From the NCBI GenBank assembly GCA_025061865.1, contig JANXAA010000163.1, positions 1 to 5,696 on the forward strand: 5,696 nt of DNA, in the 5' to 3' direction. This stretch comes from Acidobacteriota bacterium. Lineage in GTDB: Bacteria; Acidobacteriota; HRBIN11. Within the stretch, counting starts at the first letter, position 1, and the number at the start of each line of letters is the position of its first letter. Below, piece after piece: positions 1 to 5,396 of the stretch. Below the pieces are notes generated by a model. That model did not search any database. It was given only the letters and a program-made list of their open reading frames with translations, and was not told where the DNA came from. A program made the position numbers and the translations under genes.

Positions 1-51
1 AACGACACCGACCTTCAGGAAAGTCGGGCCGATAGCAATGCCCAACCACAC
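1..51 (-). CDS. 5' end of a gene cut by the left window edge; N-terminus resembles ROK-family (ASKHA) kinases
   Basis: Only the first 17 codons lie in the window, and they read MWLGIAIGPTFLKVGVV. The start is a GTG at 51-49, preceded by AGGAG (63-59) with a 7-nt spacer, a near-ideal ribosome binding site. The pattern L-G-I-x-I-G-x-T-x-x-K-x-G-V-V matches the first beta-hairpin of ROK-family sugar kinases and regulators, where the family usually has D-I-G-G-T as the phosphate-1 loop of the ATPase domain. Here that loop reads A-I-G-P-T, so the usual aspartate is alanine and one glycine is proline. If the assignment is right, ATP binding or catalysis could be altered. The gene lies 77 nt downstream of the YHS gene on the same strand, so read-through from rsmB is possible. 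A frame with a good start is well supported; the ROK assignment rests on 17 residues and is tentative. Other ASKHA proteins or an unrelated membrane-anchored N-terminus remain possible. Confidence 0.5.
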   Translation of the reverse strand, partial: MWLGIAIGPTFLKVGVV

Positions 52-65
52 GACAGGTCTCCTGC

Positions 66-120
66 GGGCCTCAGGGCCAGGGGCTGGGGCAGGCCTCTGG
101 GGAATCAGGGGCTGGGAGGG
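66..120 (+). other. Two adjacent G-quadruplex motifs in the gap between the YHS gene and the left-edge gene
   Basis: The plus strand carries eight runs of three or four G. Runs at 66-68, 74-76, 80-83 and 86-89 have loops of 5, 3 and 2 nt. Runs at 99-102, 108-111, 114-116 and 118-120 have loops of 5, 2 and 1 nt. Each set meets the usual G3+N1-7 rule. The flanking genes run on the minus strand, so the G-rich strand is the transcription template and the RNA leader is C-rich and fairly G-poor. By inference this could slow polymerase or act as a Rho loading region after the YHS gene. An imperfect direct repeat of about 18 bp (78-96 and 106-123, both starting CAGGGGCTGGG) makes up much of the tract. 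The motif is certain; a function is not. Confidence 0.5.
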
Positions 121-137
121 CCTAAGACCTAAGGCCC
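118..137 (-). terminator. Possible hairpin at the YHS stop codon, without a T-tract
   Basis: GGGCCT at 118-123 and AGGCCC at 132-137 are perfect inverted repeats separated by 8 nt, and the TAG stop of the YHS gene (131-129) lies in the loop. The 6-bp stem is G+C rich, but no T run follows on the minus strand; the next bases are C-rich. It could be a pause hairpin or part of a Rho-dependent terminator. It is not a standard intrinsic terminator, and overlap with the stop codon makes the role doubtful. Confidence 0.2.
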
Positions 138-542
138 CGTACCGGACACCGAATTGTGAATACGAATATAGTAATCCGGGTCTTGATCAAACAAGAGTTT
201 ACACGACAGACTGCAAAAACTGTATCGTACGCCCTGCCAATCAGTGAAGTGCTCGACGTAGCGGAGGTTCAGGACCATCCCACATACGGGGTCCCGAACC
301 CGATTCTCCCGAGCCGAGGTCTTTGGGACTTTCCGAGATGACATGCCGGACCCCAAGAAGAAGCCTCGCATCGTGTCTCCATCGACCCGTCCCTTCAGGC
401 TACCGACCGACAGTCGCCCCGTCAAGCCCAGGACGGCGGGAAGGGATAGCTCTGTTGCGATGGGAGGAAGCGCAGGTTTCCGGCCTGTGTCGACCCCCGA
501 ATCCGATGGCCCCCGATCATGAGAGAGGCATCTATGGCTCAT
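129..542 (-). CDS. Small YHS-domain metal-binding protein
   Basis: This 137-residue protein carries a YHS domain in its C-terminal half (about residues 83-126): DPVCGM at 84-89, then G104, then Y107-S-F-C110 and C114, F118 and a P-x-Y-Y ending. C87, C110 and C114 are the expected metal ligands. YHS domains bind copper or other soft metals and occur alone, in metal-transport ATPases and in metal-dependent enzymes, so metal binding is likely but the metal and partner are unknown. The ATG at 542 is preceded by GGGAG (553-549) with a 6-nt spacer. A second in-frame ATG at 371 (giving 80 residues) also has GGAG 5 nt upstream. The first 57 residues show no recognisable domain or signal peptide, but their third-position G+C (about 63%) equals that of the domain region, which mildly favours the long form. 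That value is below the roughly 75% sampled in rsmB. The start lies 16 nt after the rsmB stop, so the two are probably co-transcribed. Confidence 0.75.
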   Translation of the reverse strand: MSHRCLSHDRGPSDSGVDTGRKPALPPIATELSLPAVLGLTGRLSVGSLKGRVDGDTMRGFFLGSGMSSRKVPKTSARENRVRDPVCGMVLNLRYVEHFTDWQGVRYSFCSLSCKLLFDQDPDYYIRIHNSVSGTGP

Positions 543-558
543 AGCTATCTCCCATGAA

Positions 559-1998
559 TCACCCTGTCGTCACAGCGTTACGACGCCCCGAGACTCTCCG
601 GCGCAGGACGACTCCGAAAAAGCCATCAGCTGGGAAACGGTCAGGCCATGCGATGAAGAAGTACCGATCCGTCACGAAGGGTTCGACACAAGCCGGCCAT
701 TCGGGGCCGTCCAGAGGGACGAGGGAAAAATCCGGATGTGTCTCCAGAAAGGCCTGCACGACGTCGTAAGTTTCCTCCCGCTCGAGGGTGCATACGGCGT
801 ACAGGATGGACCCGCCGGGACGGACGTAAGGCGCCACGCCTGCCAAGAGTCCTCGCTGCAGTTGGCCCAAGGCTGGAATGTCTTCCGGCCGGAGACGCCA
901 CTTCAGCTCTGGGTGACGATGGGCGACCCCCAAGTTGGAACAGGGCGCATCGACGACGCCCCAGTCAAAGAACGCTCCCGGCCGCAAAGGCGGCGTTCGC
1001 ATGTCGGCGACGAGGGGTAAGACCCGAAAGTTCGAGTCGAGAAGCCGCTTCCGCTGGAGCCATCGCCGGAGGTTCTCCAAGGTTTCCCGAAGTCGGACGG
1101 GTGAAACGTCGGCGGTGACGACCGTACCCTGATAGTCCATCTGCTGCAGGAATCGGGTCGTCTTGTTGCCGGGGGCCGCACAGGCGTCCAACAAGGTTTC
1201 ACCAGGGCGGACCTGGGCGAGGAGGCTCACGATCTGCGAGGCCGCGTCTTGGATGGTGAAATAGCCCTTCCGAAAACTGGGCGTCCGTTGGGGTCGGCCC
1301 TCGAGGACCCGGAAGCAGTCTGGGACGCCGGGGACCGGCTCCACGATGAGACGTTCCCGGCGTAGAAGCTCGATGAATCTTTCGTCAGGTACGGGCAGGT
1401 GCCGCCGGATGTACAATACGGGTCGGGCCTGGAGGGCTTCAAGAACGGCTTCGGCCTTAGCCGCGCCCCACCACTCGACCCACCGGCGGACCACCCACTG
1501 GGGGAAAGAGTACCGGATGGCCAAATAGCGGATAAGGTCTTGGGAGCGGTCCGGTAGGACGGACGCTCCGTCCAGGCCGACAGCCCTCCGAAGGAGGGCG
1601 TTGACGAGCTTAGTCGAAACGCCGCTGATATGCCGAGAGACCTCGACAGTCGCATGAACGGCCGCGTACGGTGGGATTCGGTCCATTTCCAACAATTGGT
1701 ATAGCCCGACCCGGAGGAGGATGCGGGCCGAGGGGTCCAGGTCATAATAAGAGTTCCCCGCTATGACATGGAGGACGTGGTCCAGGTACGCCTGCCTCCG
1801 TAAGACCCCCTGAACGATCTCCGTCAGGAGGTCCCGGTCCCGGGGATCCGGGAGCTGGCTTCGGAAGTGCTCCAAGACCGTATCGGCATCGGCGCCCCGC
1901 TCGACAGCCCACAGGACCTGATAAGCCATCTTCCGGAGGCGGACGCCCTGGCGGAGCGATCCGGTCGACTTGACAGTACGCCGGGGCTTCCGCATCAT
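559..1998 (-). CDS. rsmB: 16S rRNA (cytosine-967-C5)-methyltransferase RsmB
   Basis: RsmB transfers a methyl group from S-adenosylmethionine to C5 of cytosine 967 (E. coli numbering) of 16S rRNA during ribosome assembly in the cytoplasm. Numbering from the TTG at 2010, residues 23-145 form the NusB-like RNA-binding domain (DRDLLTEIVQGVLR at 57-70, NALLRR at 137-142). The linker and F-T-I-Q-D-A-A-S-Q at 251-259 lead into the Rossmann methyltransferase domain. Motif I is DACAAPGNK (275-283), with D301 and D336 as further cofactor contacts. Motif IV is DAPCSNLGV (354-362), with C357 as the cysteine for product release. Motif VI is YAVCTLEREE (404-413), with C407 as the nucleophile. The C-terminal DGFFGVVLRR is typical. 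Length (479-483 residues) is slightly above the usual 430-450. The start is uncertain: TTG at 2010 lacks a ribosome site, while ATGs at 1998 and 1995 follow AGTAGG at 3 and 6 nt. I used 1998. The gene is divergent from tmk and leads the YHS gene. The activity call is strong; another rRNA m5C methyltransferase of the Sun/Nol1 group is unlikely given the NusB domain. Confidence 0.95.
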   Translation of the reverse strand: MMRKPRRTVKSTGSLRQGVRLRKMAYQVLWAVERGADADTVLEHFRSQLPDPRDRDLLTEIVQGVLRRQAYLDHVLHVIAGNSYYDLDPSARILLRVGLYQLLEMDRIPPYAAVHATVEVSRHISGVSTKLVNALLRRAVGLDGASVLPDRSQDLIRYLAIRYSFPQWVVRRWVEWWGAAKAEAVLEALQARPVLYIRRHLPVPDERFIELLRRERLIVEPVPGVPDCFRVLEGRPQRTPSFRKGYFTIQDAASQIVSLLAQVRPGETLLDACAAPGNKTTRFLQQMDYQGTVVTADVSPVRLRETLENLRRWLQRKRLLDSNFRVLPLVADMRTPPLRPGAFFDWGVVDAPCSNLGVAHRHPELKWRLRPEDIPALGQLQRGLLAGVAPYVRPGGSILYAVCTLEREETYDVVQAFLETHPDFSLVPLDGPEWPACVEPFVTDRYFFIAWPDRFPADGFFGVVLRRRVSGRRNAVTTG

Positions 1999-2015
1999 CG
2001 ACCTACTCAATGGCC

Positions 2016-2044
2016 ACTATCGGCGATGAATGTCCTACTGAAAG
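2016..2044 (-). promoter_or_regulatory. Weak candidate promoter for rsmB
   Basis: On the minus strand CTTTCA (2044-2039) and GATAGT (2021-2016) are separated by 17 nt and match the sigma-70 boxes at 3 and 4 of 6 positions. Transcription would start near 2009, leaving about 11 nt before the ATG at 1998, which agrees with that start rather than the TTG at 2010. Matches of this quality are common by chance. Confidence 0.2.
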
Positions 2045-2073
2045 ATGGGAGGATGCTTGCCCTTTGACAACTC

Positions 2074-2079
2074 GGAGGT
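2074..2079 (+). promoter_or_regulatory. Shine-Dalgarno that sets the GTG start of tmk
   Basis: GGAGGT, a six-base match to the 16S rRNA anti-Shine-Dalgarno, lies 3 nt before the GTG at 2083. It is the reason for choosing the long form of thymidylate kinase. The core domain begins about 28 codons later, where only TTG codons with a poorly placed AGGA are available as starts. Confidence 0.6.
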
Positions 2080-2082
2080 TCA

Positions 2083-2832
2083 GTGGACCCGGCCGAGTCA
2101 TCTCCGCAGTGGTGGCAAGGAGTCAGGACGGCCTTGACACTCCAGAGACGACCCGAGGACCGAGCAGGATTGTTGATTTCTTTCGAAGGCGTGGACGGCT
2201 CCGGCAAGACGACTCAGGCCCGACGCTTGGCTGAGGCCCTTCGCCGGGCCGGCTGGTCCGTCGTCCTGACGCGAGAGCCTGGCGGGACACCCTTAGGGGA
2301 GCAATTCCGGCGGATCCTCTTACAACCCCCGCCGCTCCCGGCGGCAGGCCTGACGCCGCGAACTGAACTGCTCCTCTACTTAGCGGACCGAGCCCAACAC
2401 TTGCAAGAAGTCGTCGAGCCGGCTCTCCAGAGCCGACAAGTCGTCATCTCGGACCGCTTCATCGATTCGACCCTGGCCTACCAGGGCGTCGCCCGGGGCT
2501 TTGGGATCGAGACGCTCATCGAGGTCCATCAGAAGCTGGGTCTCCTCCGGTGGCCAGACTGCACCATCCTTTTAGGTGTCGACCCCCGGGTGGGCCTTCA
2601 GCGCAAGCGCCGTCAGGCCCAAACGTCCGGGCCGACCATTCCGCTGGCCGAATGGAGTCGATTTGAACGGGAGGATGCGACCTTTCATCAGTCCGTGGCC
2701 GAGGGCTATCGACGGCTAGCCGAGATGTTCCCCGACCGCATCGTCGTCGTCCCGGCGGATGCCGACCCAGACGCCGTATTTCAGAGGGTGCAGGCCGCCC
2801 TGCGTCCGAGGTTTCCGTGGCTCCTGCCGTGA
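2083..2832 (+). CDS. tmk: Thymidylate kinase (dTMP kinase)
   Basis: The enzyme phosphorylates dTMP to dTDP with ATP, an essential cytoplasmic step of dTTP synthesis. Of 249 residues, the conserved core starts near L30. The P-loop G-V-D-G-S-G-K-T-T spans 36-44. The dTMP-binding R-E-P-G-G-T is at 64-69, and the switch-like S-D-R-F at 123-126 continues into D-S-T-L-A-Y-Q-G at 128-135. The LID region starts at R174-K-R-R and ends in the F-E-R-E-D segment at 194-198. Small residues rather than arginine in the P-loop, with arginines in the LID, match the bacterial type II form. The GTG start is supported by GGAGGT just upstream, giving a 28-29-residue N-terminal extension not normal for this roughly 205-215-residue family. 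This extension could be real or a start-call artefact, but no better-placed start is visible. The gene stands alone on the plus strand, divergent from rsmB and convergent with the amidohydrolase; no holB follows it. The family call is secure. Confidence 0.96.
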   Translation: MDPAESSPQWWQGVRTALTLQRRPEDRAGLLISFEGVDGSGKTTQARRLAEALRRAGWSVVLTREPGGTPLGEQFRRILLQPPPLPAAGLTPRTELLLYLADRAQHLQEVVEPALQSRQVVISDRFIDSTLAYQGVARGFGIETLIEVHQKLGLLRWPDCTILLGVDPRVGLQRKRRQAQTSGPTIPLAEWSRFEREDATFHQSVAEGYRRLAEMFPDRIVVVPADADPDAVFQRVQAALRPRFPWLLP

Positions 2833-2856
2833 GGGACGGTCATCGGTATAGGTCTT

Positions 2857-2893
2857 GGGCTCAGGTGTTGGGTTTTAGGCCAACGCTCAGCCC
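2857..2893. terminator. Strong imperfect hairpin between convergent tmk and amidohydrolase
   Basis: GGGCT (2857-2861) pairs with AGCCC (2889-2893). Across a 2-by-1 internal loop, GGTGTTGG (2864-2871) then pairs with CCAACGCT (2880-2887), with two G-T wobbles. The result is a 13-bp interrupted stem with an 8-nt loop. It begins 24 nt after the tmk stop and lies 52 nt beyond the amidohydrolase stop. No T-tract follows in either direction, so it is not a textbook intrinsic terminator. Its place between two converging genes suggests a transcription stop or RNA 3' end protection for one or both; this is inferred from position and structure. Confidence 0.4.
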
Positions 2894-2945
2894 CCTGGTC
2901 CCGCACCCCGCCCCGACACCTCGTACTAGGACTGAACGCCCGACG

Positions 2946-4343
2946 TTACTTCGTCCGACCCTCCCCCATAAAGACCCAACGGCCGTCTTCCACGTAAATC
3001 TGGCCGTCTTTGATGACCGTCACGACGTGCCGAAGATCCCGTAAGTCTTCCAGGGGATTGCCGTCCACGACAATGACGTCCGCCTTTTTCCCAGGGGCAA
3101 CGACGCCCAGGTCAGGCCGCCGGAGGAGCCGGGCCGGCCAAAACGTGGCGGCCCGGATGGCGTCCATCGGCGCCACGCCAAGCTGTTGCCACGTGTAGAG
3201 TTCCCGCCATGTCGAGTCAAAGTGGAAGTTCATGGGAATCCCCGAGTCGGTCCCGACCAAGAGAGTCACGCCGGCGTCCCGCAGTTGTTGGAACTTGGTC
3301 TTCAGCGTCGGGATCCGCCGCTTTGTCAGGACAAAGTACTCTAGTTGGCTGACGTTCCGCAGGGAATCCCGAATGTCTCGGTAGAGGTCCGGCGGCAGGG
3401 TCATCTTCAGGCGGGGGTCGTCCAGGCGCTCCGGATACTGTTCAGTCAGGGCGTACAGGTAAAGGCCCTCGAGGGTCGGGACCCAGTAGAGGCTGGCATT
3501 CCGCTGTTCGATCCGACGAATGACCTCATCCGGATAGCGGGGTTCGGTCGCCAACCCCGTATGCTCGAAGCAGTCTACGCCAGCCTGCAAGCCTTGGATG
3601 ATTTCGCCCTCCCGGTGGGCATGGGCCGCCACGTGACGACCGTGTCGGTGGGCCTCGTCCACGATGGCGTTGACGACCTCTTGGGGCATCCGGTCTTGAT
3701 CGATGAGCTTGATAAGGTCGACGCCGGCTTCGACGAGCTTCCGGACCTTGGCTCGGGCATCGGCGACATCCCGGACAGGCCACCGGAAGTCTTTATCGTA
3801 GTCGCTGATCGTCTCGGCCACCTGGAGGAAGGGCCCACTGACAAAGAGGCGCGGCCCCGGGACTTGACCTCGTTCGATCCGCCGCTTGAACTCGATGATG
3901 CTCTCCAACTCGGCGCCGACGTCCCGGACCGTCGTCACGCCGGCCATCAAGAGTTGCCGCGCCGCAATCGGCATGATGAGGTCGAGCCACCGGCCCCGGT
4001 ACTTCGTGAACCAGTAGGCATAGTCGGCGTGGCCGAGGATGTCCAGATGGACGTGCATGTCCATCAGGCCCGGCAGGACCGTCTTGCCGTCCGTGTCGAT
4101 GACGTAAGCATCTGGTGGGACCGGGACGCTTCCGACCGGACCGACGGCTTGGACCTCATTCCCCTTAATGAGGACGACGGCGTCTTGAAAGGGCAGCCCC
4201 CCGTAACCGTCGATCAGCATGCCCCCGACCAAAGCGATAGGACGGCCGACTGACGGCTGCTCGTTCGGGGCGGGCCGACTGAGGCTCATGCTCGTGAGGA
4301 CCCCCAAGACAATGAAGCCCAGCCCCCTCTTCCACCCCTGCAT
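2946..4343 (-). CDS. Secreted metal-dependent amidohydrolase (imidazolonepropionase/Xaa-Pro dipeptidase-like)
   Basis: This 465-residue protein belongs to the amidohydrolase superfamily (TIM-barrel hydrolases). Residues 1 to about 22 form an export signal: W-K-R, a hydrophobic core at 8-18, then a small-residue stretch. There is no lipobox cysteine, so it is probably released to the periplasm or stays anchored. The composite beta-sandwich starts near 36 (a G-G-x-x-I-D-G-Y-G-G segment). Visible metal-site residues are H97 and H99 (in G-L-M-D-M-H-V-H), K212 (D-L-I-K-L, the likely carboxylated lysine), H241 (A-A-H-A-H), H261 (F-E-H-T) and D366 (G-T-D-S-G), a complete binuclear set. The C-terminal A-P-G-K-K-A-D motif at 416-422 is standard. 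Related enzymes hydrolyse N-acyl amino acids, Xaa-Pro or Xaa-Arg dipeptides, or cyclic amides, but the substrate cannot be predicted. The G-G-H often found after the G-P-R strand is absent. The ATG has AAGGAG (4357-4352) 8 nt upstream. The gene lies 60 nt after the lipoprotein gene and is probably co-transcribed with it. Confidence 0.88.
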   Translation of the reverse strand: MQGWKRGLGFIVLGVLTSMSLSRPAPNEQPSVGRPIALVGGMLIDGYGGLPFQDAVVLIKGNEVQAVGPVGSVPVPPDAYVIDTDGKTVLPGLMDMHVHLDILGHADYAYWFTKYRGRWLDLIMPIAARQLLMAGVTTVRDVGAELESIIEFKRRIERGQVPGPRLFVSGPFLQVAETISDYDKDFRWPVRDVADARAKVRKLVEAGVDLIKLIDQDRMPQEVVNAIVDEAHRHGRHVAAHAHREGEIIQGLQAGVDCFEHTGLATEPRYPDEVIRRIEQRNASLYWVPTLEGLYLYALTEQYPERLDDPRLKMTLPPDLYRDIRDSLRNVSQLEYFVLTKRRIPTLKTKFQQLRDAGVTLLVGTDSGIPMNFHFDSTWRELYTWQQLGVAPMDAIRAATFWPARLLRRPDLGVVAPGKKADVIVVDGNPLEDLRDLRHVVTVIKDGQIYVEDGRWVFMGEGRTK

Positions 4344-4403
4344 GGAATCCTCTCCTTACAAGCTGCCGAGGCGCTCGCTACGCCATCCCGTCGTCACCTA
4401 AGC

Positions 4404-5201
4404 TCATTCCCGGACGAGTAGACGTTCCCGCATGACGGGGAGCGGGATGATGTTCCCCAGGAGCAAGGGAACCGTCCGGTCCAACAACGTATAAAAGGCG
4501 ACCATCCGAATACGTTCGGCGTCCCAGGCTTGAATGTCTCGATGCATCCAAAAGACATCCAGTAAGTCCATCGAGGCTTCCACATAGTCGGTATACAGGA
4601 CCGCCCGATTGCCCCAGTCGATGGCAAATAACCGAATTCCGACCCCGAATTGGCGGACCATGGGCGTCGTCGAGGGCGGGACGACCGGCTCCGTCGAGCG
4701 CCGGATTAGGGTCGTCGAGCCCGATGAAGCGTTTAAGAAGGCATATTGTTGACGGACGATCAGGATGCCGAAGACGACGACCGGCCGGGCGATACCGCCC
4801 AACCTGTCTAGCCCCAAGTGACGCTCCAGCCATGTCAGTGCAAAGCCATCGGCCTCCCAAACTGGAAGTGCCGGTAGTTCCCCCGTCTCAGGGGACGCCG
4901 ACGCCGGCAGGTCTACCCAGTCAAGGGCCATCACTGGCCGGTCCACATGAATCTGAATCTGATTTCGAACGAAAGCCGTGACCTCCTGACCATAATCGAT
5001 CGAAGGCTCACCCCTGGCGTCGGGGACGCGGAATTCCTGATATGTCAGAAATGGCAGGACAGCGATGGCTTCGTAAGTCTGGAGGGCGACCTGGGGTCGG
5101 GTCGACAGGGGGACCCGGGTCTCAATCCACGGGGATGCACAGGCAGAAACGCAGGTCAGGGCCCCCACCGAGCCAAGCCAAACCACGACACGTCGCAGCA
5201 T
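4404..5201 (-). CDS. Lipoprotein of unknown function (possible TolB-N/CsgG-like fold)
   Basis: The 265-residue product starts with a classic lipoprotein signal peptide: L-R-R, the hydrophobic stretch V-V-V-W-L-G-S-V-G-A-L-T, then the lipobox V-S-A-C with the modified cysteine at residue 21. The ATG at 5201 is chosen because TAAGG (5212-5208) lies 6 nt upstream and the signal peptide then has normal length. The frame is open to a TTG at 5267, with another ATG at 5222 that has only a weak site. After the cysteine, Y-E-A-I-A-V-L-P-F (43-51) resembles the first strand of envelope lipoproteins of the TolB-N, CsgG or FlgO type. The segment R-L-F-A-I-D-W-G-N-R-A-V-L-Y (190-203) and the ending E-R-L-L-V resemble other uncharacterised lipoproteins. 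That similarity is suggestive only. No catalytic motif is seen. The mature protein would be membrane-anchored in the periplasm. The neighbouring secreted amidohydrolase, 60 nt downstream, may share its promoter. Confidence 0.75.
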   Translation of the reverse strand: MLRRVVVWLGSVGALTCVSACASPWIETRVPLSTRPQVALQTYEAIAVLPFLTYQEFRVPDARGEPSIDYGQEVTAFVRNQIQIHVDRPVMALDWVDLPASASPETGELPALPVWEADGFALTWLERHLGLDRLGGIARPVVVFGILIVRQQYAFLNASSGSTTLIRRSTEPVVPPSTTPMVRQFGVGIRLFAIDWGNRAVLYTDYVEASMDLLDVFWMHRDIQAWDAERIRMVAFYTLLDRTVPLLLGNIIPLPVMRERLLVRE

Positions 5202-5238
5202 CGACAGCCTTACGGGAGTCATGACGGAATCCAGAATG

Positions 5239-5267
5239 AGGATACGACATGCAGGATGCAGATGCAA
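5239..5267 (-). promoter_or_regulatory. Candidate promoter for the lipoprotein-amidohydrolase unit
   Basis: On the minus strand TTGCAT (5267-5262) and TATCCT (5244-5239) are exactly 17 nt apart, matching the sigma-70 boxes at 3 and 4 of 6 positions. Transcription would begin near 5232, about 30 nt before the lipoprotein ATG at 5201. It lies just past the candidate terminator of the permease gene, as expected for a new transcription unit. The spacer contains further TGCAT words (5260-5256 and 5253-5249). The box matches are moderate, so this is a guess supported mainly by position. Confidence 0.3.
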
Positions 5268-5286
5268 AATAGGCCTTGACGGCCCA
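5266..5286 (-). terminator. Weak intrinsic terminator after the ABC permease gene
   Basis: Read on the minus strand, TGGGCC (5286-5281) pairs with GGCCTA (5275-5270), giving 6 bp with one G-T wobble around a GTCAA loop, followed directly by TTTT (5269-5266). The stem is short but G+C rich, and the T run is in the correct place. It lies about 110 nt after the permease stop codon and just before the candidate promoter of the lipoprotein gene. Confidence 0.4.
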
Positions 5287-5396
5287 GGTGCTGGGGCTCA
5301 GAAAATCGGCGCTCGGTGCTAGAGGCTAAGCATAGAGCAGAGAGGGTAAGGAGGAGCTGAGTGGGGGTTGAATCCGAGACACCTCGAAAGAACGTC

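Noticed and set aside
38..247. 69-codon plus-strand frame at the left edge
   Set aside because: It runs through the G-rich repeat tract and antisense to the YHS domain, with low-complexity Gly/Ala/Arg/Trp content. The minus-strand reading has better starts and family similarity.
1227..1745. 172-codon minus-strand frame inside rsmB
   Set aside because: It is a shifted reading of rsmB with Ser/Pro/Arg-rich composition and no domain; the rsmB frame explains the region.
2064..2069. TTGACA, a perfect -35 box, just upstream of tmk
   Set aside because: It is only 14 nt before the start codon, and the matching -10 position (17 nt on) is ACCCGG inside the gene. It cannot serve tmk; the match is probably chance.
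3345..4253. 302-codon plus-strand open frame opposite the amidohydrolase gene
   Set aside because: It is antisense to a well-supported gene carrying all metal-site motifs, has no recognisable domain and is rich in Asp, Val and Leu. That composition is the usual by-product of GC-biased codons read on the other strand.
4344..4403. Possible terminator between the lipoprotein and amidohydrolase genes
   Set aside because: Only a 4-bp GGCG/CGCC stem with no T-tract is present, so co-transcription remains the simpler reading.
4378..4860. 160-codon minus-strand frame overlapping the lipoprotein gene
   Set aside because: It is a shifted frame over the lipoprotein coding region with Arg/Gly/Pro-rich composition; the lipoprotein frame has a signal peptide, lipobox and ribosome site.
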